A stretch of DNA of 64,000 nucleotides from Bradyrhizobium rifense (GTDB lineage: Bacteria; Pseudomonadota; Alphaproteobacteria; Rhizobiales; Xanthobacteraceae). The notes below the pieces were generated by a model, which searched no databases, was not told where the DNA came from, and saw only the letters and a list, made by a program, of their open reading frames with translations. Location of the stretch: assembly GCF_008123425.1 (NCBI RefSeq), contig NZ_VSSS01000009.1, forward strand, positions 1-64,000. The letters are read 5' to 3'. A program made the translations under genes and the position numbers. Each line of letters opens with the position of its first letter. Position 1 is the first letter of the stretch. This document shows, one piece after another, positions 1 through 7,153 of this stretch.

Positions 1-42
1 ACGCGTAAGATCGTCGGCAGCGTCAGATGTGTATAAGAGACA
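1..42 (+). other. Illumina Nextera adapter remnant (not genomic)
   Basis: Positions 11-42 match the Nextera read-1 adapter: a TCGTCGGCAGCGTC primer part, then the Tn5 mosaic end AGATGTGTATAAGAGACA. Only the final G of the 33-base adapter is replaced, by T at 43. Positions 3-10 (GCGTAAGA) match, from memory, the i5 index S517, and positions 1-2 fit the end of the P5 oligo. This is library contamination left at a contig end. Real genomic sequence starts at about 43, and any reading frame crossing 1-42 is artificial there. Confidence 0.96.
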
Positions 43-613
43 TCCGCATATGCGCCTCGCGCACGGCCTCGCGGGCCGACAACGGTTTTTCGTCCGTGCG
101 CAGCGCCGTCATCGCGTCGGCGACCGCCGCGAACACCGGGCCGGTTGCAGGGTTTTCCTCGATGACGTCCGACCACCAGGATTCACCGTCGTCATACCCG
201 GCCGCGGTCGCGAGCGCGCCGATCGGATCGCGGCTGACCGGATCCTCTTCGGACCGCGCTGCACTTTCCTCTGCTATGTCTGCGGCGGAGGCTCCCAACC
301 GGTCCGATGCCGGCAGGTCGATGAAGCGCAAGGCTGCGCCGTGGCGCACGGCCCAGCACGCGGCCTGGTATTCTGGCGAGTAATCGGCAAACGGAAAGAA
401 GCTGGCGTTCGCCGGATTGTCCTCAGCGTAAGTCAGCAGCGCCACCGGCGTCACCATGCCGGGGTCGGCGAGCATCGGCAGCAGGTCGGAGGCATCCGCG
501 GGCCCCTCGATCAGCACCGCGACGGGCTTGAGCGCGTTGAGCGCTTCCACCAGCCGCCGCGCCGATCCGGGCCCATGGTGGCGGATGCCGAACAGTGAGA
601 TTTGGCCCGTCAT
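43..613 (-). CDS. DUF5682 family protein, N-terminal fragment
   Basis: About 190 residues of the N-terminus are present; the rest is lost at the contig end, where the frame runs into adapter sequence. The start is the ATG at 611-613, 13 bases after the MoxR ATPase stop, so it is the fourth gene of the minus-strand operon. The protein opens with FGIRHHGPGSA (residues 8-18) and VAVLIEGPADASDLL (about 31-45). The family is named only as DUF5682 and is normally a long protein found beside MoxR ATPases and VWA proteins. The GxxHH and EGP motifs recall the TraB/ChaN/erythromycin-esterase type fold; that link is inference. No signal peptide is visible, so it is probably cytoplasmic. The next gene, probably a VWA protein, would lie outside the window. 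Confidence 0.8.
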
Positions 614-626
614 GTCCGCCCCGATC

Positions 627-1703
627 TCAGATCCGATCGGTCAGCGAAGCATAATAGCCTTCGAAGCCGCGCTTCTTCTTCAGCACCGTCTCGAGATATT
701 CACCGAGCACGGCCGTGTCCTGCACCGGATCCTTCACGACCGCACCGATCATGTTGCTGGCGAGCGTTTCCGGCGTCAGCTTGCCGTCGTTGAAGAAGGT
801 CGCCTGGCTGATGCCGCCAATCATCACCGCGATCGCCTCGGCCGTCGAGAGCCCGCCCGAGGGCGATTTCAGTGCGACCTTGCCGTCCTCGGTCGATCCG
901 GAGCGCAACTCGCGGAAGATCGAGACCACCCGGGCCACCTCGTCGGCGACGTTCTTCGGCGCCGGCAAATCGAGGTTCTGCGCCATCTCGCCGACGCGCT
1001 TGACGATGATCGCGACTTCCTCCTCGGCGCTGTCGGGCAGCGGCAACACGACGACGTTGAAGCGGCGCTTCAGCGCGGAGGACAATTCGTTGACGCCCTT
1101 ATCGCGGTTGTTGGCGGTCGCGATGATGTTGAAGCCGCGCTGTGCGTAGACGGCGGTATTGAGCTCCGGGACCGGCATCATCTTCTCGGACAGCACGGTG
1201 ATCAGCGTATCCTGCACGTCGCTGCCCATCCGCGTCAGCTCCTCGAAGCGGCAGAGCTTGCCGCCTTCCATCGCGCGCATCAGCGGGGTTGCGACCAGCG
1301 CCTCGCGGCTCGGCCCATGCGCGAGAAGCTGGGCATAGTTCCAGCCGTAGCGGATCTGGTTCTCGTCGGTCCCCGCCGTGCACTGGATCACCAGTGTGGA
1401 GTCACCGGTGATGCCGGCGGCCAGATGCTCGGAGACCCACGACTTGGCGGTGCCGGGCACGCCGAGCAGCAGCAGCGCGCGATCGGTCGCCAGCGTTGCG
1501 ACTGCGGTTTCGATCAGACGTTTGTCGCCGACATATTTCGGCGTGATCGGGGTCCCGTCGGACGCCTTGCCGCCCATCAGATAGGTCACGACCTGTCGCG
1601 GCGCGAGCGCCCAGCCGGGTGGACGATGCCCGTCGCCCGCGGCCAGCGCCTTCAGCTCCGCCGCATAGCTCTGCTCGGCCGGCAACCGCAGTTTTTCGCT
1701 CAT
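627..1703 (-). CDS. MoxR-type AAA+ ATPase
   Basis: 358 residues, ATG start. Walker A is GVPGTAKS (81-88). The Walker B region is KLCRFEEL (149-156), with Glu154-Glu155 where most AAA+ proteins have Asp-Glu. Sensor 1 is the IIATANN stretch (193-199), and arginine-finger candidates are Arg213/Arg214 in ALKRRF. It is a cytoplasmic ATPase of the MoxR group; such proteins generally work with VWA-domain partners as chaperones that remodel or activate client complexes. Its ATG overlaps the stop of the DUF5691 gene by 4 bases (ATGA), so the two are translationally coupled. The client and the biological output of this operon type are not established. Confidence 0.9.
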   Translation of the reverse strand: MSEKLRLPAEQSYAAELKALAAGDGHRPPGWALAPRQVVTYLMGGKASDGTPITPKYVGDKRLIETAVATLATDRALLLLGVPGTAKSWVSEHLAAGITGDSTLVIQCTAGTDENQIRYGWNYAQLLAHGPSREALVATPLMRAMEGGKLCRFEELTRMGSDVQDTLITVLSEKMMPVPELNTAVYAQRGFNIIATANNRDKGVNELSSALKRRFNVVVLPLPDSAEEEVAIIVKRVGEMAQNLDLPAPKNVADEVARVVSIFRELRSGSTEDGKVALKSPSGGLSTAEAIAVMIGGISQATFFNDGKLTPETLASNMIGAVVKDPVQDTAVLGEYLETVLKKKRGFEGYYASLTDRI

Positions 1704-3130
1704 GGCTTCGCTCCCTTGTCGTCCAACGCGGCGTTGAGCCGCAGCATGTCGAGGCGCGGGTCGCCTTGCAGCAGGCCCGCAGCCGTCAATCGTTCCAGCG
1801 ACCGTCGCGCGCCTTCGCGCGAGGCGATCAGGCCCAGCGCGTGGAGTTCTGCGACCTGGTCGGAAGGCTTGGCATCGTCGCTTCGGAGTGCCGCCAGCAG
1901 TGCCTTGCCTGCCGGCGCGGCCAGCGGATCGTTGAGCCGCGCTGCGGGTCCGGCCATCGCTTGCGTCAGTTCGAACCGGATGCCGTGCGCGTTCATGGCG
2001 GCTTCGGCCTGTCTTGCGCGCTCGGCGGGTGCGAGCCGCGGCGCGAGCGCAACGATGAGGCCGGTCGCATCGTGCTCACCGATGGCCTTCGCCGCGTCCG
2101 CGACTTGCGCATCGGTTCCGGTTGCCACGATCAGGTTGATCAGCGCCGTGTCGGCGGCCGGATCCACATTCCAGTCCCAGGCGGCGATCAGCTCTTGCGG
2201 CGTGATACCGAGCGCGCCCGCAAACGATGCGAGACCGGCGCCATCGAGCAACGCTTTGCGGCATTGCCATTGCGCTGGCGTCTTGGGACGCTCCGCCTCG
2301 ATGACGCGCGAGCGGCGCAAGATCCCCTTGGTCTTCACCGAGAAAAAGCCGGCGAGCTCGGCGGCATCCTCACCGATCCCGGCACCGTGGCCGAGACGTG
2401 CGAGCAGCGAGGCCGCAAGCGCCTTGACCTTGGGCGCACGGTCATCCGCCACGATGGCTTCAAGGAAAGCGATATCGTCATCGGACAGCCGCTCGGACAA
2501 CAGTGACAGCAGGCGCAATCGTGTGTCGGCGCCTTCGTGACCGAGCTTCGCCTCCAGCACCGCGCGGGCCGCGGAGGGATCGCGCCGTCGCAGCTCGGCC
2601 AGTGCGACTTTGCGCGCGGCCGGCCAGAAATCGTCCCAATTGCCGGCGTTGATGTGGTCGTTGGTCTGCTGCCACGCGGCATTGTTGGACGCTGCAATGT
2701 CCGCCCAGTCGCGCCACGGTGCGTAGACGTCGGGCGCGTCATCATCGCCGCCCTCGGGCATCCAGTCGGCGGGATGCGTGGTCCAGCCGCGCGCGGCGAG
2801 AAAGTCGACGAGCTCGGTCTTGCCCTGCGCCAGCTTCTTCGCCGTGAGGATTCGGCGCGCCAGCGGACGCAACGCCTCGGGCAAGGTCGGCAAGGCGAGT
2901 GTGGGAATGTCGGGCAGGATGCGGAGCGTCGATGCCGGCTCAGCCGTCACCGCGATGCCGAGGAACTGGCCCGACAAAGCGAGCAGCCGCAACTCCGCTT
3001 CGGCTGGATCCTCGCCAAGCTCGGCGCGCCAGAACGAGGCTGCTGGTGCGGCCGCCGATCCCATGGTCCAGCGCGTCAACACCGTGCCCATCGCATCGTA
3101 GATTGCATCGGCAATGAGTGCGTCAGTCAT
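1700..3130 (-). CDS. DUF5691 family protein, HEAT-like helical repeats
   Basis: 476 residues from the ATG at 3128-3130. The frame is open further upstream, but that part is out-of-frame sequence of the SWIM gene and low quality as protein. The start lies 8 bases inside the end of the SWIM gene, and the stop overlaps the MoxR start, so it sits in the middle of a coupled operon. It is almost entirely alpha-helical by composition; residues about 193-265 look like HEAT-type paired helices (ALAELRRRDPSAARAVLEAK, LRLLSLLSERLSDDDIAFLE). No enzyme motif or membrane segment is visible. A scaffold role for the MoxR/SWIM complex is inference. The family assignment rests on gene order and overall resemblance. 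Confidence 0.75.
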   Translation of the reverse strand: MTDALIADAIYDAMGTVLTRWTMGSAAAPAASFWRAELGEDPAEAELRLLALSGQFLGIAVTAEPASTLRILPDIPTLALPTLPEALRPLARRILTAKKLAQGKTELVDFLAARGWTTHPADWMPEGGDDDAPDVYAPWRDWADIAASNNAAWQQTNDHINAGNWDDFWPAARKVALAELRRRDPSAARAVLEAKLGHEGADTRLRLLSLLSERLSDDDIAFLEAIVADDRAPKVKALAASLLARLGHGAGIGEDAAELAGFFSVKTKGILRRSRVIEAERPKTPAQWQCRKALLDGAGLASFAGALGITPQELIAAWDWNVDPAADTALINLIVATGTDAQVADAAKAIGEHDATGLIVALAPRLAPAERARQAEAAMNAHGIRFELTQAMAGPAARLNDPLAAPAGKALLAALRSDDAKPSDQVAELHALGLIASREGARRSLERLTAAGLLQGDPRLDMLRLNAALDDKGAKP

Positions 3131-4511
3131 GGCTGCCGATCCGCCCCCACGGGGTCTGTGCGGCGAGGATCGTGAGCCGGTTGCCCGACCAGATCGCGGC
3201 GGTGCGCGTGAGATCGGTCCCGCAAAGCAGGCCCTCCGCGTTGCTCGCGACCGGCAATGTGGCGGTGCCATCGCCGGATCGCCACCAGGCATGCCCTGCA
3301 TCGTCGCGCGCGAACCGCCCCTGCGGCAGCAGCAGCGGAATATCGATCGTCCAAGGTTCGGCCAGCAGCGGCCGTGTCAACGCGTCGGAGAACACCTCGT
3401 CGGGCGCGGGCCATTCGAGCGTCAACGTCTCTTCCGCGGCGTCGCGCCGGACGAGCAGGGCGCGAAGCGGCTGTTGCGAGGGATAGAAGACCAGCTCGCC
3501 CCGAAAGCGCACGCCCGGTGTGAAGACCGAGCCGCGCCGACCGGCACTTGCCGGGAAGAAGTCGAGCAGCATGGCAAAGCGCGGACCGGCAGCGGCGAGA
3601 TTGAGCAGCCATGTGGTCTGCGACACCAGCCCGTCGCGGCGCGTCTGCACCTGCTCAGCGAGCACCTCCCATTGGGTATCGACCCGCAGGGCTTGCGGAT
3701 CGGCCAGGACTGTCTCGCGGGTCTCCGAGGTTGCGACGGCGCGCCTGATCTCGGCATCGCGCGGCGTGGCGCGGAAGGCGCGCGCGAGCAGCACCAGCTT
3801 GCCGAGCTCGACGACCGCGCCGCGCGGCCGGTCGCCTGCTTCAAGCGCGAGCAGGCGGGACGGTAGTTCGTCGATACGGCCGGCGAGCACCGCGGCCTTG
3901 CCGTCGACCAGCCGCGCCGCGATCCGCCGGCATCGCGCCGTGGCATCGTCGATGAAGCCCGCCAGTCCCAAGCGCAGCTGGTCGCCGATCCATTGTTCGA
4001 GTGCATCCAGAGCATCGAGGATGGCGCGCTCCGTCTCTTCGTTTCGTTTGGCGGCTTGGGCCTCGCGCCGCGCCGCATCCTTCGGGTCTTCGGCGGCTTC
4101 GGCTTCGAGGGCGCGCGCGGCACGCAAATCTTTCGCGTCACCGGATGGTGCAACGTTCGCAGGCCTGGCCGCGGATGTGCCGCGCCGGCGACCGAGCCAG
4201 TCGCTGACCCATGCCGGCGTATCGGCTGGCGCAAACGGCACGATGGCTTCCGCGTTGAGCCACAGCAGGCCGAGCACGTGCTTGCAGGGGAATTTGCGCG
4301 ACGGGCAGGTGCACTTGTTGCCGAGGTCGCGCAGGTCAGCCATCACGCGGTAGGGGTTGGCGCCGGAGCCCGCGCATTCGCCCCAGATCAGCGCGCCATC
4401 CGCGCTGCCGCCGACGCCGGACCATTTGGCCGGCTTGGCAAGACTGGCGGCCGCCTTGAGCGAGGATTGATCGGTAGCGAGTTGCTCGACCGCCTTCAGA
4501 TCAATCGCCAC
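3123..4511 (-). CDS. SWIM zinc-finger protein
   Basis: 462 residues; GTG start at 4509-4511 with an AGGA ribosome-binding site about 8 bases upstream. The SWIM zinc-binding motif CxCx(6)CxH is clear: Cys67, Cys69, Cys76, His78 in KCTCPSRKFPCKH. Residues about 130-190 are Ala/Glu/Arg-rich and probably helical or coiled. SWIM domains bind DNA or proteins in other families. It is the first gene of the SWIM-DUF5691-MoxR-DUF5682 operon and overlaps the next gene by 8 bases. The 98 bases upstream, up to the YjbR-like gene, should contain the operon promoter; no clear -35/-10 was recognised. Confidence 0.88.
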   Translation of the reverse strand: MAIDLKAVEQLATDQSSLKAAASLAKPAKWSGVGGSADGALIWGECAGSGANPYRVMADLRDLGNKCTCPSRKFPCKHVLGLLWLNAEAIVPFAPADTPAWVSDWLGRRRGTSAARPANVAPSGDAKDLRAARALEAEAAEDPKDAARREAQAAKRNEETERAILDALDALEQWIGDQLRLGLAGFIDDATARCRRIAARLVDGKAAVLAGRIDELPSRLLALEAGDRPRGAVVELGKLVLLARAFRATPRDAEIRRAVATSETRETVLADPQALRVDTQWEVLAEQVQTRRDGLVSQTTWLLNLAAAGPRFAMLLDFFPASAGRRGSVFTPGVRFRGELVFYPSQQPLRALLVRRDAAEETLTLEWPAPDEVFSDALTRPLLAEPWTIDIPLLLPQGRFARDDAGHAWWRSGDGTATLPVASNAEGLLCGTDLTRTAAIWSGNRLTILAAQTPWGRIGSHD

Positions 4512-4609
4512 GCCGATGTCCTAAACCGAATCCAGGATGCGCAGTATATCGGGGGAGGATGAAAGCTCAATGTCACCGCGAGTGGCTGGCCGGCTGCACG
4601 TGGTGATCG

Positions 4610-4975
4610 TTATCTCCGCGCCTCCTCGGGTGAGGCAAGCCCAAGCTCCTTGCGGGCCTTGCGCGTGAGCTTTGCCACGATCAGGGCGTGGGCCTGCGCG
4701 AGATATGCCGTCAGTTCCGCATCCGGCAACGCGTCGTTCCTCACCAACTGCACCCATTTGGCCCGCGCGAGATATGGCGCCGGCCGCGCGACACCGTGCT
4801 CGATCAGCATCGCGTAGGCCATGTCCGCGGTCTTGAACATGTAGCTTGCGGTGAAGCCGCCGCTCAGCGCGAACATCTTGCCGCCGACCTTGAACACGGA
4901 GGTGCCTTCCCACTGCACCACCTTGGTGGCGGCGGGCAGGCGCAGGCAGCGGGCCTCAAAGGTCTTGGGAGTCAT
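4610..4975 (-). CDS. MmcQ/YjbR family protein
   Basis: 121 residues, starting at the ATG at 4973-4975. The frame is open upstream, but that stretch is antisense to the next gene. It matches the small YjbR/MmcQ fold (CyaY-like, described as DNA-binding in some members): LRLPAATKVVQWEGTSVFKVGGKMFALSGG near residues 11-40, then the typical YLARAKWVQLVRNDALPDAELTAYLAQAHALIVAKL. Length is normal for the family. The gene stands alone, divergent from the AhpD-like gene at 5045. Cellular function is unknown. Confidence 0.85.
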   Translation of the reverse strand: MTPKTFEARCLRLPAATKVVQWEGTSVFKVGGKMFALSGGFTASYMFKTADMAYAMLIEHGVARPAPYLARAKWVQLVRNDALPDAELTAYLAQAHALIVAKLTRKARKELGLASPEEARR

Positions 4976-5044
4976 GCGATTGCAATAGCGGACATCGGCG
5001 CACCTTTGTGGCAGCATGCATGTTCCAACCGAGGATGGAATGCC

Positions 5045-5596
5045 ATGTCGCGCGTGTCGATCAAGACCAGGGACGATCTGCCGGAAACACTGCGGCCGCT
5101 GTGGGACAAGATGACGACCTATGGCGCGTTCGAGAACCAGGCCGGTGTGATGGCGCATCGCGCACCGATCTTCAAGCACATGTGGTCGCTGCTGGTCGAT
5201 CTCGCCAGCGAAGGCATGATCTCGAAGCGTCATCTCGAGCTCGCGCTGGTCACGGTGTCGCTCCTGAACAAATGCGACTATTGCGTCTCGCACCATGCGC
5301 CCAAGCTCGCAGTGCAGGGTGTGTCGGAGGAGGGCGCCGCCCGTCTCGTCGACTACAAGGATCATCCTGAACTCGATGAGCTCGACAAGCTCGTCGTCGA
5401 ATATGCGATTGCGGTTACCAACAACTGGAACAGGACCCGCGACGAGATCTTTGCCCGGCTGCGCGTCTACTTCTCGGAAGCGCAGATCGTCGAGCTGACC
5501 TGGCGCATCGCGCTGTGCGGCGCCTTCAATCGCTTCAACGACATCCTCCAGCTCGAGGTCGAGCAGGGCGTTCCCCACAGTGAGGCCGCAGAGTAG
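5045..5596 (+). CDS. carboxymuconolactone decarboxylase (AhpD-like) family protein
   Basis: 183 residues; ATG at 5045 with a GAGGA ribosome-binding site about 8 bases upstream. The central CDYCVSHHA segment carries the CxxC plus histidine pattern used by AhpD-type peroxidase partners, preceded by the typical helix SKRHLELALVTVSLLNK. Family members act as alkylhydroperoxidase-like thiol oxidoreductases or as gamma-carboxymuconolactone decarboxylases; the CxxC favours the thiol-redox type. No catabolic genes lie nearby, so the substrate is unknown. It is monocistronic, with the PadR operator region downstream. A second, smaller CMD protein is at 12837. Confidence 0.85.
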   Translation: MSRVSIKTRDDLPETLRPLWDKMTTYGAFENQAGVMAHRAPIFKHMWSLLVDLASEGMISKRHLELALVTVSLLNKCDYCVSHHAPKLAVQGVSEEGAARLVDYKDHPELDELDKLVVEYAIAVTNNWNRTRDEIFARLRVYFSEAQIVELTWRIALCGAFNRFNDILQLEVEQGVPHSEAAE

Positions 5597-5664
5597 CGGC
5601 CGGCAGTTGCGGCTCCAGGCCGGCGAGCCGATCACGGACCCGTGATTTGCATCTCGAGTATCGA

Positions 5665-5711
5665 AAAACATATCGTAAGATATGTTTTGAGAAGGAGACG
5701 TAAGATATGTT
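5665..5711 (+). promoter_or_regulatory. palindromic operator of the PadR gene with an extra half-site at the start codon
   Basis: A perfect 10-base inverted repeat, AAAACATATC / GATATGTTTT with a GTAA spacer, occupies 5665-5688. The 12 bases GTAAGATATGTT (5675-5686) recur at 5700-5711 and overlap the PadR start codon at 5707. PadR regulators bind ACAT/ATGT-type dyads and often repress their own gene, so this is the likely autoregulatory site. The ribosome-binding site GAAGGAGA (5691-5698) lies between the two elements, so binding would also block translation initiation sequence. Confidence 0.85.
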
Positions 5712-6342
5712 CGGCAAACACCGAGACAGCAGAGACTTCCACTTTGGCCACTTCGCCCATTTCGCCATGGGCCGGCACGGCGGACGGCATCGCTTCGGCC
5801 GTGGCGGGCATGGCTTTTTCGGGCGCGGGGGCGACGACTTTCCGGGCGCACGGCGGCTGTCCTCGCAGGACCTCCAGCTCGTGATCCTGGCGTTGCTCGC
5901 CGAAAAGCCCGCGCATGGCTACGAGCTGATCAAGATCATCGAGGAGCGCTCGGAGGGGTTCTACACACCTAGCCCCGGCGTGATCTATCCGGCGCTGACC
6001 TATCTGGAAGAGGTCGGTCACGCGAGCGTCGCGCAGGATGGCGGCCGAAAACTCTACAGCATCACGCCGCAGGGTGAGGCCTATCTCGCCGAGCAGCGCG
6101 GCACCGCTGATGCGATCCTCCAGGCGCTGTCGCGGATCGGGCGCCGCATGGATGAGGTGCGCGAGGCCTTTGCCGGCGTCAGCGATCTCGATACCGATGC
6201 CTCGGACGAGATGCACCGCGCCCGCCACAACCTCAAGCGCGCGCTGCGTTCCAAGCACGGCAGCGATTCCGCCGAGGCGCGTCGCATCGCCGGAATTCTG
6301 GAGCGTGCAGCCGCGGAAATCCTCGGCAAGGAAAGCAAGTGA
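5707..6342 (+). CDS. PadR family transcriptional regulator with His/Gly-rich N-terminus
   Basis: 211 residues. Residues 1-48 are a His/Gly/Arg/Phe-rich extension (HFGHFAHFAMGRHGGRHRFGRGGHG). Residues about 51-130 are the PadR winged helix (LSSQDLQLVILALLAEKPAHGYELIKIIEER, then PSPGVIYPALTYLEEVG), and the C-terminal part is a helical dimerisation region. The histidine run suggests metal or haem binding, but that is inference. It is preceded by a strong palindrome and a good ribosome-binding site and followed 17 bases later by an O-methyltransferase, so the two probably form an autoregulated operon. Confidence 0.92.
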   Translation: MFGKHRDSRDFHFGHFAHFAMGRHGGRHRFGRGGHGFFGRGGDDFPGARRLSSQDLQLVILALLAEKPAHGYELIKIIEERSEGFYTPSPGVIYPALTYLEEVGHASVAQDGGRKLYSITPQGEAYLAEQRGTADAILQALSRIGRRMDEVREAFAGVSDLDTDASDEMHRARHNLKRALRSKHGSDSAEARRIAGILERAAAEILGKESK

Positions 6343-6359
6343 CGCAAGGGAAGCAGGAC

Positions 6360-7004
6360 ATGACTGATCGGCTGCACAGCCCGATTCAAGATCCGCGTGT
6401 CAACGCCGTGATCGCGCGCCTGCAAGGCGCGCGGCAACGGCCCTCCGGCGGCGGCCCGCGGAGCTCGTTCAACACCCGCGATCCTCACGCCTATGCGCAG
6501 CAGGGCTTTTCGATCCATCCCGAGCAGGGCGAGCTGATCTACCTGCTGTGCCGCGGCCTGCGTGCCACCCGCGTGGCCGAGTTCGCGACCTCGGTCGGCA
6601 TGTCGACGCTCTATTTCGCGGCGGCCATTCGCGACAATGGCGGCGGCACCGTGATCGGCTCCGAGATCGTGCCGGCCAAGGTCGAAGCCGCCAAGCGCAA
6701 TCTCGCTGAGGCCGGATTGGCCGACTATGCCGAGATCCGCGAAGGCGACGCCCGCAAGACGCTGCGCGATCTCGGCGGCCCCGTCGACTTTGTCCTGATC
6801 GACGGCTGGCCGGGCGAGGGCGGTCCCTCGCTCGCCCGCGAGGTGATCGAGATCGTCGCGCCGCAGCTGCTCGTCGGCGGCTATGTCATGAACGACAATG
6901 CCGAGCCCGACTATCTCGCCTATATCCGCGATCCCAGCAACGGTTTTGTGTCGATGACGCTGCCGCTCAAGGGTGGAACGGAGCTGTCACTGAAGGTGAA
7001 GTGA
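6360..7004 (+). CDS. class I SAM-dependent O-methyltransferase
   Basis: 214 residues from the ATG at 6360; a GTG at 6339 overlapping the PadR stop is a possible longer start. The fold is the caffeoyl-CoA O-methyltransferase type: the SAM-binding region is VAEFATSVGMSTLYFAAAI (about 71-89), followed by GSEIVPAKVEAAKRNLAEAGL, and VDFVLIDGWP supplies the metal/SAM acidic residue. It is cytoplasmic. Operon position behind PadR suggests that its expression responds to the PadR ligand. Substrate unknown; such enzymes usually methylate catechol-type hydroxyls. Confidence 0.85.
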   Translation: MTDRLHSPIQDPRVNAVIARLQGARQRPSGGGPRSSFNTRDPHAYAQQGFSIHPEQGELIYLLCRGLRATRVAEFATSVGMSTLYFAAAIRDNGGGTVIGSEIVPAKVEAAKRNLAEAGLADYAEIREGDARKTLRDLGGPVDFVLIDGWPGEGGPSLAREVIEIVAPQLLVGGYVMNDNAEPDYLAYIRDPSNGFVSMTLPLKGGTELSLKVK

Positions 7005-7153
7005 TGGCCGCCGCGAGAGCGATGGATGCTGAGAAAATTCGTGCAACCTGAAAAGCCAGCTGCATTGTGAGTTGTGCCTGAACGCCACGCGGTTACGATG
7101 CGCGCCGAGTTCCTGCGGTGTGCAGGAGCGGACATCGTCACTGGAGAGGCGGC

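Noticed and set aside
23..60. C-terminus MSLIHI-stop of the DUF5682 frame
   Set aside because: Those codons are read from the Nextera adapter; the gene is simply cut off.
456..2540. Very long open frame on the plus strand opposite the MoxR operon
   Set aside because: High-GC antisense shadow: composition is Arg/Ala/Ser-rich without domains, and the minus-strand genes have clear motifs. The same holds for long antisense frames around 7547-8890, 17557-19389, 30593-32203 and 58445-60253.
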